Origin: Saprospiraceae bacterium
GTDB lineage: Bacteria > Bacteroidota > Bacteroidia > Chitinophagales > Saprospiraceae
Direction: 5' to 3'
Assembly (NCBI GenBank): GCA_020631235.1
Contig: JAHDHQ010000009.1
Span: 39,757-103,756 of the forward strand
DNA length: 64,000 nucleotides
The translations under genes were made by a program, and so were the position numbers. Positions 9,001 to 16,600 of the stretch are shown here, one piece after another (position 1 is the first letter of the stretch; the number at the start of each line of letters is the position of its first letter). Under the pieces are notes generated by a model, which did no database searches, had not been told where the DNA came from, and saw only the letters and a list, made by a program, of their open reading frames with translations.

Positions 9001-10783
9001 CATCAGGGTTATAGTTATGACTGATGGTTACATCATCCCCACAAAAATCACTCCCCGTCACGGAACTCAACCATGCTGAAATAAGCGCATCATTATTAGG
9101 GTCGGCACATTCCAAAATCAAATTATCAGGACATACAATGCTTGGTGCTGGGTCTTCTACTGTAATGGTTTGGCTACCCATAGAAGTATTTCCACATACA
9201 TCCGTAAAAATCCATGTTCTTGTTTTTATATAATCTGTATCGCAATCCCCTTCCACAATAGATTCACTAGGACTCACTGTAATGTTTCCATCACAATTAT
9301 CTACCGCAGTCAGTGCTGTAGCTGATGGTTCATCGTCAACACAAGCTATAGTAATATCCGCAGGAATAACGGGTAGCGCTGGATTTATATCATCATTAAC
9401 GGTGATCGTCTGTGAAGTGGAACTCGAATTTCCACAAGCATCGGTAAAGGTCCAAGTACGAACCAAGTTATATTGATTGAGACAACTATTTGCTGTAATG
9501 TTTTCTGTAGGAGCAACGGTAATTACTCCATCGCATTGATCGTTTGCTGATAAGTTGGAAGCTGCTGGTACCTCGGCACTACAACTGTAGGTAACATTGG
9601 CGGGTGCTGGGTTAGGTATCGGATCTTGAGTATCTCTAATTCTGAGAAGTGCAGAACACATGTCACTTCCACAGCTATTCGTTGCAGTGAAGTTTACCGT
9701 CTGATTACCCGTTTCTGAGCAGCCATCACTAAACCCTCCAGCACTATAGGTATTTGTAAAAACCACACCTGTATCATCACCGACAACATCGACTGAATTT
9801 AACCAATTATTTATAATCGTAGTTTCATTTGGATCACCACATTCTACATCTAATGCACTTGGACAAACTATAGTTATATCTGCTTCTACGTTAGTACAAT
9901 ATTCGATAGTAACTTCTACCCTATCAATACACATAACACCGGCAGAAGAAAGATTGATCGTATTTGTTCCTCCATAATTATAGAAAGAAGGCTCTCCACA
10001 CTCATCCCAATTTTCTGTAATGTTCGTATCGAAACAAGTATCACAACCACAAGATCCTCCCATGGTGCTGCTACCAATATTGGTTCCGTTTAGAGCTACT
10101 TGAACATCATTTCCACCACCACATCCATGAACTCCAAATACGGTTACAGACATTGAGCTTACTTCCGCACCTGCAGGTAATGGATCTGTAAAACTTTTAT
10201 CTCCATTATTCCAATCCGTAAAGTAATCAGGATTAGTATTACAGGCGTAGTCATTAGTAGGCGTACAAACCGTACAATGGCCACCTACCCAATTTAGGGT
10301 TAGTGAGGTAGAACTAGGAGAATCACAAGAAGTTCTTGAAGACTTATTGCTCGACATATTTCGGATAAGCATACCATCTTGGATGGGCAACTCATAATTC
10401 CTGGCTTCTATTTGCATCATCTGGTCAAAGAGAATAGATGGTATCGCCAGAGTTGTTTGTACCTTTCCTTGAACCGTTTTCTTTTCAGACGGTATTTTAA
10501 CATTACTCCCAGGAAAATAGTAAGACACATTTGATACAGATAAACCCGGTGAGCTTTGGTCTTCCATCAAAAAGTAACTAATGCCCGATTTTTCTTGTAT
10601 CCGCTGATTCGAAAACAAATTAATGCTTTCATTGATTCCTGCTTGCAATGCATCTTGAGCTTTGAGCTCATAATTGTACATCATCAGTACACAAAGAAAG
10701 AAATAACTGGAATTCGACTTAGTTAGGGAAAGTATATTAGCAATTATTATTTGAACCTTTCCTCTTGAAAATAAATACCCCAT
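1..10783 (-). CDS. Giant secreted HYR/SprB-repeat surface protein (3' end outside window)
   Basis: Open frame from ATG at 10781-10783 to the left edge with no stop: at least 3594 codons, C-terminus not visible. A signal peptide-like N-terminus with a long n-region ends near FLCVLMMYNYELKAQ; the start is the first in-frame ATG and a later one (codons 37-38) is possible. Residues about 150-290 form a Cys/Gly-rich beta-sandwich-like segment. Then come about 27 HYR-like modules, each with a core such as ITCPxDLTIECG, DNC and FTATDACGN. An unrecognised domain sits at about 649-831. SprB-like repeats (PYTFAWSTGATTEDISGL type) lie near 842-913, 1689-1755 and 1758-1835. From about residue 2110 the modules form 705-residue super-repeats. 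HYR and SprB repeats are typical of Bacteroidota adhesins, so a surface or adhesive role is inferred. A T9SS sorting domain would be expected beyond the edge. It lies 206 bp downstream of the OmpA gene, with no convincing promoter seen in the gap. Confidence 0.9.
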   Translation of the reverse strand, partial: MGYLFSRGKVQIIIANILSLTKSNSSYFFLCVLMMYNYELKAQDALQAGINESINLFSNQRIQEKSGISYFLMEDQSSPGLSVSNVSYYFPGSNVKIPSEKKTVQGKVQTTLAIPSILFDQMMQIEARNYELPIQDGMLIRNMSSNKSSRTSCDSPSSTSLTLNWVGGHCTVCTPTNDYACNTNPDYFTDWNNGDKSFTDPLPAGAEVSSMSVTVFGVHGCGGGNDVQVALNGTNIGSSTMGGSCGCDTCFDTNITENWDECGEPSFYNYGGTNTINLSSAGVMCIDRVEVTIEYCTNVEADITIVCPSALDVECGDPNETTIINNWLNSVDVVGDDTGVVFTNTYSAGGFSDGCSETGNQTVNFTATNSCGSDMCSALLRIRDTQDPIPNPAPANVTYSCSAEVPAASNLSANDQCDGVITVAPTENITANSCLNQYNLVRTWTFTDACGNSSSTSQTITVNDDINPALPVIPADITIACVDDEPSATALTAVDNCDGNITVSPSESIVEGDCDTDYIKTRTWIFTDVCGNTSMGSQTITVEDPAPSIVCPDNLILECADPNNDALISAWLSSVTGSDFCGDDVTISHNYNPDGFSMIQETSETYLNGYFNIGLSSTKWLAEGIVNSSNIGQKEINAISPKKASIPKEVLDKPIKASNSLMDCNCTATQGGQEFDITAIQNAEDDVAFYQYGTPDGASSNTGLELNNHVTLFLYENTLTGEISLFVIIDAAGGGDGGNGTIDFYCLPSSATLDFSDDPGEISGIFPTVTANWRWADCCTDGALIGNVGCGTTFDFYPNFPAGIDAIRWASGDLADPDYFTFNSSSEPVRIQCGDSQPSCCPNENEVDITNVECPGDNDGAINLTVDPTSAPYTFAWSTGATTEDISGLTNEVYTVTIVDDNDCEQIIDIEVEVDANPPSLVCPSNLTINLDENDEATLYLADLNVMVDYDCDPDDYTVTCENCASYGCVDQNTTKTINVKLTDILDNEDNCSIQVFINNSAPSITCPDDLTLECANPSNDAMINTWLSSASATDPEGSTVNITNSYDEDDFEFRYIESEDQIFNTSGKQNAQVPNHHKYLKYLRSNRSVTSFGGDGTGTQEVTFTATDGCGNMTTCTATIIIDDTTRPVLSCPADIANIEGCEASAINGETSLAFSTAWVTVTEAQLVAEGGSVVEECNLDLLRYRDIVSTGSCAQEIRVRRLWWARDACLNVATTCSQYFDIEDTTVPVMTCPTDIEGLTCNVDEVPAAAANITEYLALEGASGSDNCSASANLTLASIDNPDPAADDFCTGTNTVITRSYTVSDQCGNMTTCEQIITFAIPGGVPFISCPVTLEIEACEAADVSSESLALSLSETLISEAQFASLGGDAESACEIEEISYKDEVMVDMDCANDISIVRTFTASDKCDYSVMCHQLIHIVDETQPVVSGTCSDPDALPDIVLSLDESTCMFNYSDYTINLSNLGLTASDNCGTAVELLDESVRFTCADIGLAEFEIRVVDCSGNISDPKTCSVNVIKDETLADWTNQSPICEAGNIDLKTWLDAGSADCGEWTGDNVTSSGIFDSSVPGVYSVSYLVGDNSCNIFRTHTIEVVPRVNAMINNIEACVDNNMQVDLQSMFSGTTTGGGVFSFVGAVPAGVNLNGDIVTFSEAGTVTVQYAVGNEEVGGLCYQTDQAVLSMYESPGINPIAVNNESCENENDGSINISITGGNGPMTYEWSNGATTQDLTNLSPDYYTVTVTNNWGCTSTAQYQIIEAYEMVADVVEITNASCSDGTDGKIEIDVDGGLVPYDFDFSGGASNDVNNNAGNVIAEDLSPGSYSVTVTDANGCEEILSFNIDSDSNPVATINDLAFPCNQSPSGSISLSSLFADDTTPGGTFSLVSFSGPGAFGMITGNTLSYGGPGCYEVQYEVEAYEGATGDCRAEDVAFIQIAESPQAIFSIQDQVCWSAGDDPLSHVYTPLINSQDYLSGAPSRNWTVVSGPATLDNPITGEISVTGTGTVILRLEENINAAACGSLPAVVCSSVYEQSINVQDGTSLDASFTVDNTTPCIGDVVNFTPATPGGVFNASGLVDDGLGTGASFTVPSCGVFAISYTLNSSNGCTNTYTYNLQTDQELPTITAPADVTVECGFAYLEWFDEAVASDNCDIVVSNNIVSNDATCGNTFRWIYEFTAIDECGNTASDFATYTVLDRVAPVVTNPASTLTIECNPAIQMALIEDWIANNGGATATDGCGSLTWTHEYSVDPANLEGCGFSSMFEVDFTVSDDCGNATTTTGMVIIEDTTAPSITCPEDISIECGSDNQDAIITNWLSNVAASDNCETSIQFTNDYNTTFAAACGLTGTYTVTFTASDECDNESNCQASIVIEDSIQPIFVVSPQDLYLECDGSGNAAEIALWLANNAGATAFDQCDNSLTWSNAEVSSESNCGNTNTINYSFTVTDDCTNATSQQAQVIIEDSTPPALMLPLDHTDQCNDISLSLVDWLAQAEATDICGSTSISTQLWNTVSSCGGTSEEVYLFTATDACGNESTGLASYTTIDTAEPSITCPAELTIECGNPNNDQIILAWLNTASAMDANNCSDVTITNTDPGSLPVLDCDLSSGLTVTFTATDACGNEDECTSMIKMEDTTAPSFVNCPLDMTVNVDVDLCESNVVYSIPVAVDGCDSNLEVNLIDGPASGTAFELGTTTVTYEAIDDCDNTSECSFTITVEDSGIPTVSCPSNQVVVCTDAGGCTWLSDDQTDPLFNENCDGLTLTYEISGASSFSSASAGENTVSGDSRILNLGLSSIEYTIEDGSGNTSSCSFNVIVEDCEDPQISCSDVLNVACGLEDIAAWESSIASTMSDNCSGSISMETLMLTDISSCGSTFERVYQFTAVDAAGNSSSCTGRYETDDTVSPTIDTPAANETIECNGSTENASLLAWLNNVGGAVASDACSGPVSWTNNYTGGLTSVCGSTSFVDVVFTATDACGNSNSTSARFTIEDTTEPVLSCPNDITLECASLNNESIIESWLSGASVSDNCSVDLDIRNDYGAVFEESCNNTGVHRVTFSVTDDCSNGTSCEALITIEDTTSPTIVEEAEDLVLECNDPNNTISIAFWLGNHGGALANDPCSGTMNIDETWTYEEIESVVVCGNTTTTLYTFTIEDDCGNTNTTSASVRIEDTTPPTLNVPSEEVVECGAISKTVEEWLAEATATDACGDVSIEASLWNTISGCGDNSTQVYLFTATDACGNETTGFANYGTTDSSSPSITCPADLTIECGSANNDQIITAWLNLASAEDANDCSDVSITSTDPGSLPVLDCDLSSGLTVTFTATDACGNEDECTSMIKMEDTTAPSFVNCPLDMTVNVDVDLCESNVVYSIPVAVDGCDSNLEVNLIDGPASGTAFELGTTTVTYEAIDDCDNTSECSFTITVEDSGIPTVSCPSNQVVVCTDAGGCTWLSDDQTDPLFNENCDGLTLTYEISGETTGSSSSSGTNTVAADNVVFNLGINTIEYTIEDGSGNEASCDFRVLVEDCEAPQIECNDVLDVACGLEDLSAWFMSIESTMTDNCTGALAFSSMLLTDISSCGNSFEQVYQFTAVDAAGNSSSCTG
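435..901 (-). repeat. 467-bp perfect repeat, copy in the left super-repeat
   Basis: Every base of 435-901 is identical to 2550-3016, checked base by base. Mismatches flank it at 422, 431 and 434 on one side and at 902 on the other. It encodes residues about 3295-3450 of the giant protein. Confidence 0.97.
2550..3016 (-). repeat. 467-bp perfect repeat, copy in the right super-repeat
   Basis: Partner of 435-901 at an offset of exactly 2115 bp. Beyond 3016 the two copies diverge quickly at both synonymous and non-synonymous positions. Confidence 0.97.
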
Positions 10784-10989
10784 TTAGATAATACATTTAA
10801 ATAAACATGTATTACTGCTTTTGGTATGGGTACAGCTAAATAGGGCTGATGAGCACCAAATGCAATCAATAACCTTTTTTAGCCTTTTAAATCGATAAAT
10901 GGAATACATCGCAAGATACATATATCATATTAAATAATATAATAATATGTAATAATTTAACTAGATCCTACAACTGGCAAATGGTTAGA

Positions 10990-12669
10990 CTATTTATTTT
11001 CAAGAATTTTTACTTCTGTTCGACGATTATATTGATGTTCATCTTCGGAACAAAATACTCCATCTTCACAATGGTTTCGCAGCCTACTTTCACCAAACCC
11101 AACCGTATAAATTCGGCTAGATAAAATGCCTTTTCGGACCAAATATTCCTTGGCAGATTGCGCTCTCTGGTCAGATAGTTTCTGATTAGCAACATCGGAT
11201 CCTCTGGCATCTGTATGTGCACTAAGCTGGACCTTTATTTGGGGGTTATCGAGCATTGCTGTTGCTAATAAATCTAATTCTCTAAAGGCACTAGGTTTTA
11301 GCTCAGCACTATTAAACTCGTAGTAAATGTTATTAAATACGATGACGGAACCTTTTTCCACTGGCACATCTAGAATCGTAATTTTTTTCTTTGGTACAGG
11401 CTTTATTTTTTTAACCTTCTTAGAAATATTTAAGGAAACTGTATCATCTTGAGTTATCAACGCCAGCCCTTCTAAGGGATTAAATGTACCATCGAGTATT
11501 TGGTAAAAAACCATTTGATTTTCTTCGAGGTATAAGTTTAATTCATTGTTTAGTAAAAACGTATCTAGAGACTTTTCGAAGCTAATGTTTTCTAAATCAT
11601 ACTGAATTTTATTTGCAAATACCTCCCAAGAATTATAATCAGACAAAACTATATGATCGAGTGGTGTCCACATTAAACGTATTGGAATTCTTGTGTCAAT
11701 ATCCGACTCATTCTTAAAACTAATTTTATATACTTCTGGCTCTGGCACAAAAAATATGCTGGTATCTGCTTGCCATTTATAGATATCATCCATCCCTACT
11801 CCACCTGAGCGATTAGAAGAAAAATAACCTTCGGCCTCATTATCAGCCACAATAAAACCAAAATCATCTTTGGGCGAATTTATCGGAGGCGGTAATTTAG
11901 ATGGTAGTTCAAGGTTCTCATTATTCACTTTGGACACAAAAATATCTAAACCGCCCAAAGAGTCTCGATCAGAAGCAAAAAATACGCTTCCATCTTTCAA
12001 ATGACCAAACCAGTCATTAGCCTCAGAATTTAAGGCGACCAGTGGTTTTGGTGGTGACCAGATTCCCTGATGTTTAGTACTTATATACAAATCCATTTTA
12101 CCTTTACCTCCTGGCATATTAGAAGCAAAAACTAAGCTATCTCCTCCCGCTGAAATACTTGGATGAGTATACGAGTACTCTGTCTGACAATGTACCCATC
12201 GTTGCTTTTTACCCCACTGATTTCCTGTACGCTGACTTGTATAAATTTGTAAATGTGTCACCCCATCTTCATCAGCAATTAATTGCTCTTCTTCGGTGTT
12301 ATCACTCGTAAAATACATCAGTCCTGAATCGTCTATGCTCGCTTGACCTTCATGATAAGAAGAATTAATCGACTTAGGTAAATAGGCAGACTTAATAAAC
12401 GTCCCTTCAAGTCCCTTCACCGCAAATTTTAAGTCAAAATAGGGCTCATTGATTTTTTTATCCAAAGAAGCATTTTCGGATCCACTATGCACAAAAACCA
12501 ATTCATCTCCCCAGAATGCAGGAGAAAAATCTCGGACTGAAGTGTTTAAATTTTGTTCGTTGGTTATTTGAATATTTTGTACTATTTCCTCATTCAACAA
12601 CTGCGCAAAAATGGAATGGTTTGACACTAAAAACAGTAACCAGATAATATGTTTTATGAGTCTTAACAT
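10990..12669 (-). CDS. OmpA-domain outer-membrane-associated protein with PD40-like repeats
   Basis: 559 aa with a signal peptide (LLFLVSNHSIFAQ). Residues about 100-300 contain PD40/WD40-like blades (SISAGGDSLVFASNMPGG, DGSVFFASDRDSLGGLDIF, GFIVADNEAEGYFSSNR). A C-terminal OmpA/peptidoglycan-binding domain spans about 433-559, with YYEFNSAELKPSA, the TDARGS motif and RRTEVKIL. Its ATG overlaps the stop of the SprF gene by 1 bp (TAATG), so translation is probably coupled. OmpA-domain proteins of this layout (SprD, PorE types) accompany SprF and type B adhesins and are thought to tie the outer-membrane complex to peptidoglycan. It lacks the TPR region of PorE, so a SprD-like role is the better guess; the exact name is uncertain. 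Confidence 0.88.
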   Translation of the reverse strand: MLRLIKHIIWLLFLVSNHSIFAQLLNEEIVQNIQITNEQNLNTSVRDFSPAFWGDELVFVHSGSENASLDKKINEPYFDLKFAVKGLEGTFIKSAYLPKSINSSYHEGQASIDDSGLMYFTSDNTEEEQLIADEDGVTHLQIYTSQRTGNQWGKKQRWVHCQTEYSYTHPSISAGGDSLVFASNMPGGKGKMDLYISTKHQGIWSPPKPLVALNSEANDWFGHLKDGSVFFASDRDSLGGLDIFVSKVNNENLELPSKLPPPINSPKDDFGFIVADNEAEGYFSSNRSGGVGMDDIYKWQADTSIFFVPEPEVYKISFKNESDIDTRIPIRLMWTPLDHIVLSDYNSWEVFANKIQYDLENISFEKSLDTFLLNNELNLYLEENQMVFYQILDGTFNPLEGLALITQDDTVSLNISKKVKKIKPVPKKKITILDVPVEKGSVIVFNNIYYEFNSAELKPSAFRELDLLATAMLDNPQIKVQLSAHTDARGSDVANQKLSDQRAQSAKEYLVRKGILSSRIYTVGFGESRLRNHCEDGVFCSEDEHQYNRRTEVKILENK

Positions 12670-13616
12670 TAAAAGAATCGAGGGTTAATAATTTCAGGAT
12701 TAGTTGCTTTTTTGCCAATGCTGTATTGCATTAAAAGTTCGAGTGAACCTGTATCATATCTTCTTAAAGATGACAAAGTAAAATCGTAAGAAAAGCCAAT
12801 AAATAATGGATCAAAGGGAGATATACCAAAAAGTAATGCCACAGACTCCCCTGCACTTTCTCTATTACCACCAAGCCTATAATTTATGCCAAGGTGGTAG
12901 TCATTTTTATAGATAAATCCTGTTTGTAAATCTAAATCATAAGGCGCATTTTCAGCCTTTTTGTATAAAATTTGAGTGCTTAAGTTCCAATCTCCTTTAA
13001 GTTCAAAAAGATTCCCAATCATAGCATAGATATGCCTTACTTCTCTTGTGCTGAGGCTAGATTTGTTTTCATCGAAAGATACTTTTATCAGCCTTGGTGA
13101 AGACAAACTTGCATAAAAAGACTTAGTCTTAAAATAGGCACCAAAACCAGTATTAAAGGTAAAATTGCTAAACTGTGTTTGACTCAAATTAGGGTCTGGA
13201 TCTATACCATCTATGGCAAGTAATCGGTCGTCCGTAAAATCTGTCACATATCTTCTACCTGATGCTTCTAAACCTAAACTTAATTTTCCTGGACCTACAT
13301 CAAAACGGTAGGCATACATTCCCCTAAAAGTAATCCGTTCTTGTATTCCAATGGTATATCTTGATGCAATAATTCCAATTCCGATCCTTTTTGGAGCAAA
13401 GGGAATAGAAGCGGAAACCAATTGGTTAGTGGGTGCACCTACAATTCCATTCCATTGATCTCGCACAATCATACTGATGGTGGTATGTTTCTCTATTCCT
13501 GAATAAGCAGCATTAAATGCTAATTTGTTATACCCAAACTGAGTATTCAAAATTTCTTGTTGGGCTCCCAACGTGAAACTACATAAACAAGCTATATAGA
13601 TTAATATTCGTCTCAT
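12669..13616 (-). CDS. PorP/SprF family type IX secretion outer-membrane protein
   Basis: 315 aa. A signal peptide ends at TLGAQQ. The N-terminal block (QFGYNKLAFNAAYSGI, then RDQWNGIVGAP) and the run of amphipathic beta strands to the C-terminus are characteristic of PorP/SprF. Family members sit in the outer membrane and are needed for export or anchoring of type B sorting-domain proteins encoded next to them. The start overlaps the adhesin stop by 4 bp (ATGA) and its stop overlaps the OmpA gene by 1 bp, so the three genes form one translationally coupled unit. The partner of this protein is inferred to be the 2094-aa adhesin directly upstream. Confidence 0.93.
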   Translation of the reverse strand: MRRILIYIACLCSFTLGAQQEILNTQFGYNKLAFNAAYSGIEKHTTISMIVRDQWNGIVGAPTNQLVSASIPFAPKRIGIGIIASRYTIGIQERITFRGMYAYRFDVGPGKLSLGLEASGRRYVTDFTDDRLLAIDGIDPDPNLSQTQFSNFTFNTGFGAYFKTKSFYASLSSPRLIKVSFDENKSSLSTREVRHIYAMIGNLFELKGDWNLSTQILYKKAENAPYDLDLQTGFIYKNDYHLGINYRLGGNRESAGESVALLFGISPFDPLFIGFSYDFTLSSLRRYDTGSLELLMQYSIGKKATNPEIINPRFF

Positions 13617-16600
13617 TCGTGTAATACTATAAATCCTTGGATGGGTTCTCTATTTGTACCAAAATCTATGACATAAAAATAGGTGTCAGCAGGCAATGAC
13701 TGCCCATTAAATTGACCAGCCCAATCATTTTCATAAGGTTGTGCTCTAAATACTTCATCTCCCCATTGATTAAACACAATCAACTTATTATCAGGATAAA
13801 GATTAGTGTTTAAACAAGGAATTTCGAAAAAATCATTAAACCCATCTCCATTAGGTGTAACGACATTGGAAATAAAACAATCCTCTTCATTACCTACTCT
13901 AACCACCACGATAGCCTCATCACAGATATTAGGACACTCATTACTGCAAATCTCATATCGAAAACTATCTTGTCCCAAAAATCTGTTATTTGTGATGATA
14001 TTGATTCCATCTAAAGACCATTCTATTTCAAACTCACTTGGTTGTGTGATAATGGTGGCCGTAAATTCATTAACGGACTCGTCATTGGCAAAAATATCGA
14101 ATACTTTTTCACTTTCTATATCTGTCTGTATGATCTCATCTAGAGCCTTAATGTTATCCTCATACAAAATATGTAAGGTATCTCTACCAATCACTCCGCA
14201 GCGATCATTAGAAGTTTCTAGATACAACTCATAATTACCAAACTCTTTAACTATTACATCAGTAAACATGGCGTTAGTCTCACTAAAAAGCACTTGTTCA
14301 CTATTTGAGGACCATTCTATATTTAATGGATCATTGCTTGGCAAAATAGCTTGTAAATCATAGATTATAGTATCACAAAGGTATAGAGAGTCCATCGCGA
14401 TATCAGCGATTAAAGATATGTCATCAAAGATTTCAACATTTAAAAATTCAGAAGCCTCTGACCGGCAATCATCTTTAATACTCACAAAATAAAAGCTAAA
14501 ATTACTTTGACCATTTTGACTCAGATCTAAGCTTATGCAAGCATCGTCAAGATCGGTAAGGTATGTATTATCATCGGCAAACACTTCTACTTTATCAAAA
14601 GTGTCGATCATTATACCGTCAAAGCAAAACTCCCAGTTAGCCGCATTGGTTCTACAAACTGTATCTTGAATAGATGAAACAAACAATGGTTCTGGATGTT
14701 CCAGCACATCGACAAAAAACGGTGGTGAAGGTTCAGAAACACATCCGTTTACTTCCAAGGTAACCGTATAATTTCCTTCATTTTCAAGTTCAGCATTTGG
14801 AATCTCAACAATATTGACTTGATTTGTAAAATTATTAGGACCCATCCAAGTAATGTTGCCAGATTCGTTGAATGCTTCTAAGAGTATCGTTTCTCCTATG
14901 CACAAAACATCTGTACCTATTATATTAGGTGGTGATGGAATTGAAAAAACCTCCAATGCATATTCGCTAGAGACAACCGAGTTACATCCTTCTTTGTTAA
15001 CGGTCACTGTATAAATTCCGGCATCAGTTACGGCTGCATTGAAGATATTAAGAATACCTGTCTCATTTGTTATTTGCCCTACAGGTGTTTGCCAAGTGAA
15101 TGTACAATCCTCTTGCAAGCTATAATTAGTCTCTAAAACTATATCATCTCCTTGGCAAGCAGAACCTATATCGAGAATTACTGGATCTACTGGACTTAAA
15201 ACCATAGAAACAGTCGTACTTACCTCTTCAGAAGGACAACCATTATTTATTAATTGTAAAGTATAAACACCATTTTGATCTAAACTTACATTTTCAATGA
15301 TGGGGCTCGGATCTGACGAATTAAAATTATTAGGTCCTGTCCATAAATATTGATAATTCCCTGGCGGAAAAACCGTAGCAAAAAATTGAATATTCGTATT
15401 AGGATTTAAACAATTAGGTGCTGAATTACTCAAGGATGTAATAGTCGGAATTTCTATTAAGTCTACAACCGTTACTGCATCACTAGTGCAACCATTAGAA
15501 GAAGTTACCGTCACTGAATACTCTCCTGGAACGGCTAACACCTCTGGTCTTTGTCCACTAAACATCTCATTATTAGGCGAAGTCCATAAATAAGAAGCAT
15601 CAGGGACAAAAGTGGCATTTAATTGTACTGAGTCACCCACACAAACAGGTCCTTCGTTATTTGCACCTAAAGGAATTTGAGCCTCCACTGATACATTAAA
15701 TGATGTGGACAAATCAGATTCGCAGTTACCCACCTTCGCAATTACTTCCCATGATCCACTCAAGCTAGACTGAGCATCTTCTACCATTAAACTATTTGCA
15801 TCATTGACTGTACTGAATAGCACTCCATCTTTAAACCAGATATATTGATCAGCATTGGTAATATTAGAAACCGAAAGAAAAAAGTTGCTGCCTTCACATA
15901 AAATGGTTTCTCCATTTATGATAGGAGTAACTGGTTTAGAAAAAACGGTTACTTGAAAGGTAGTTGTGTCTGACAAACAACCATTGTCTTCAATATATAA
16001 ACTGTAACTACCTTGGTTAGACTCATCTGCAGTCTCAATACCTTCTGGAAACTGTCCACTTCCAGTGTATCCATTAGGACCTAACCAATAATAAATATAA
16101 TTCGGATCGAAGACATCCGAAGAAAATACAATTGGTTCGCCATCACAAACATTGATAAAAAATTCATTGACGCTCGCTTCTGGTTTAGCTACTACAGATA
16201 GTTCTATAACCTCTGAAGCGTTAGAAACACACTCTGCTCCTTCTACAATAACGTAATATTGATGGGTTCCTTCTATAGGACTAATTTCTATAACTGGTCC
16301 ATTACTTTCTTGAAATAGAATGCCATTGGGTGGTAATCCTTCATACCAAGAATAATCAACATTACCAGTGTAACTTGTAGAACTCAGTAATATGGTTTCA
16401 CCCTTACAAATACTGCTTTGACTTGCCTCGATAACAGGGTCTGCCAATTGTTCCACCAGTACTTCTATAGAACTCGAAGTAAAGCAATCATTAAATCCTT
16501 CGACTTCCAAAATGTACGTCCCTGAATAGCTCGCATCTGGGCTAATAATAAATGGTTCTTTTTCATTAGAAATAAATCCATTGGGTCCACTCCAAGAATA

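Noticed and set aside
69-9476. Many plus-strand ORFs of 60-170 codons
   Set aside because: They are the antisense of the repeat-rich giant gene. They lack start context or family similarity, and repeated copies follow the 2115-bp period of the real gene.
1-10783. Possibility that the long stretch on the minus strand is a pseudogene because no complete ORF is present
   Set aside because: Reading codons from ATG 10783 gives an uninterrupted frame with conserved module spacing. The ORF is merely cut by the window edge; frame checks at about 4231 and 829 agree.
10784-10989. Promoter for the giant gene
   Set aside because: No TAnnTTTG box with correct spacing; only one-mismatch words were found, so read-through from the OmpA gene is equally possible.
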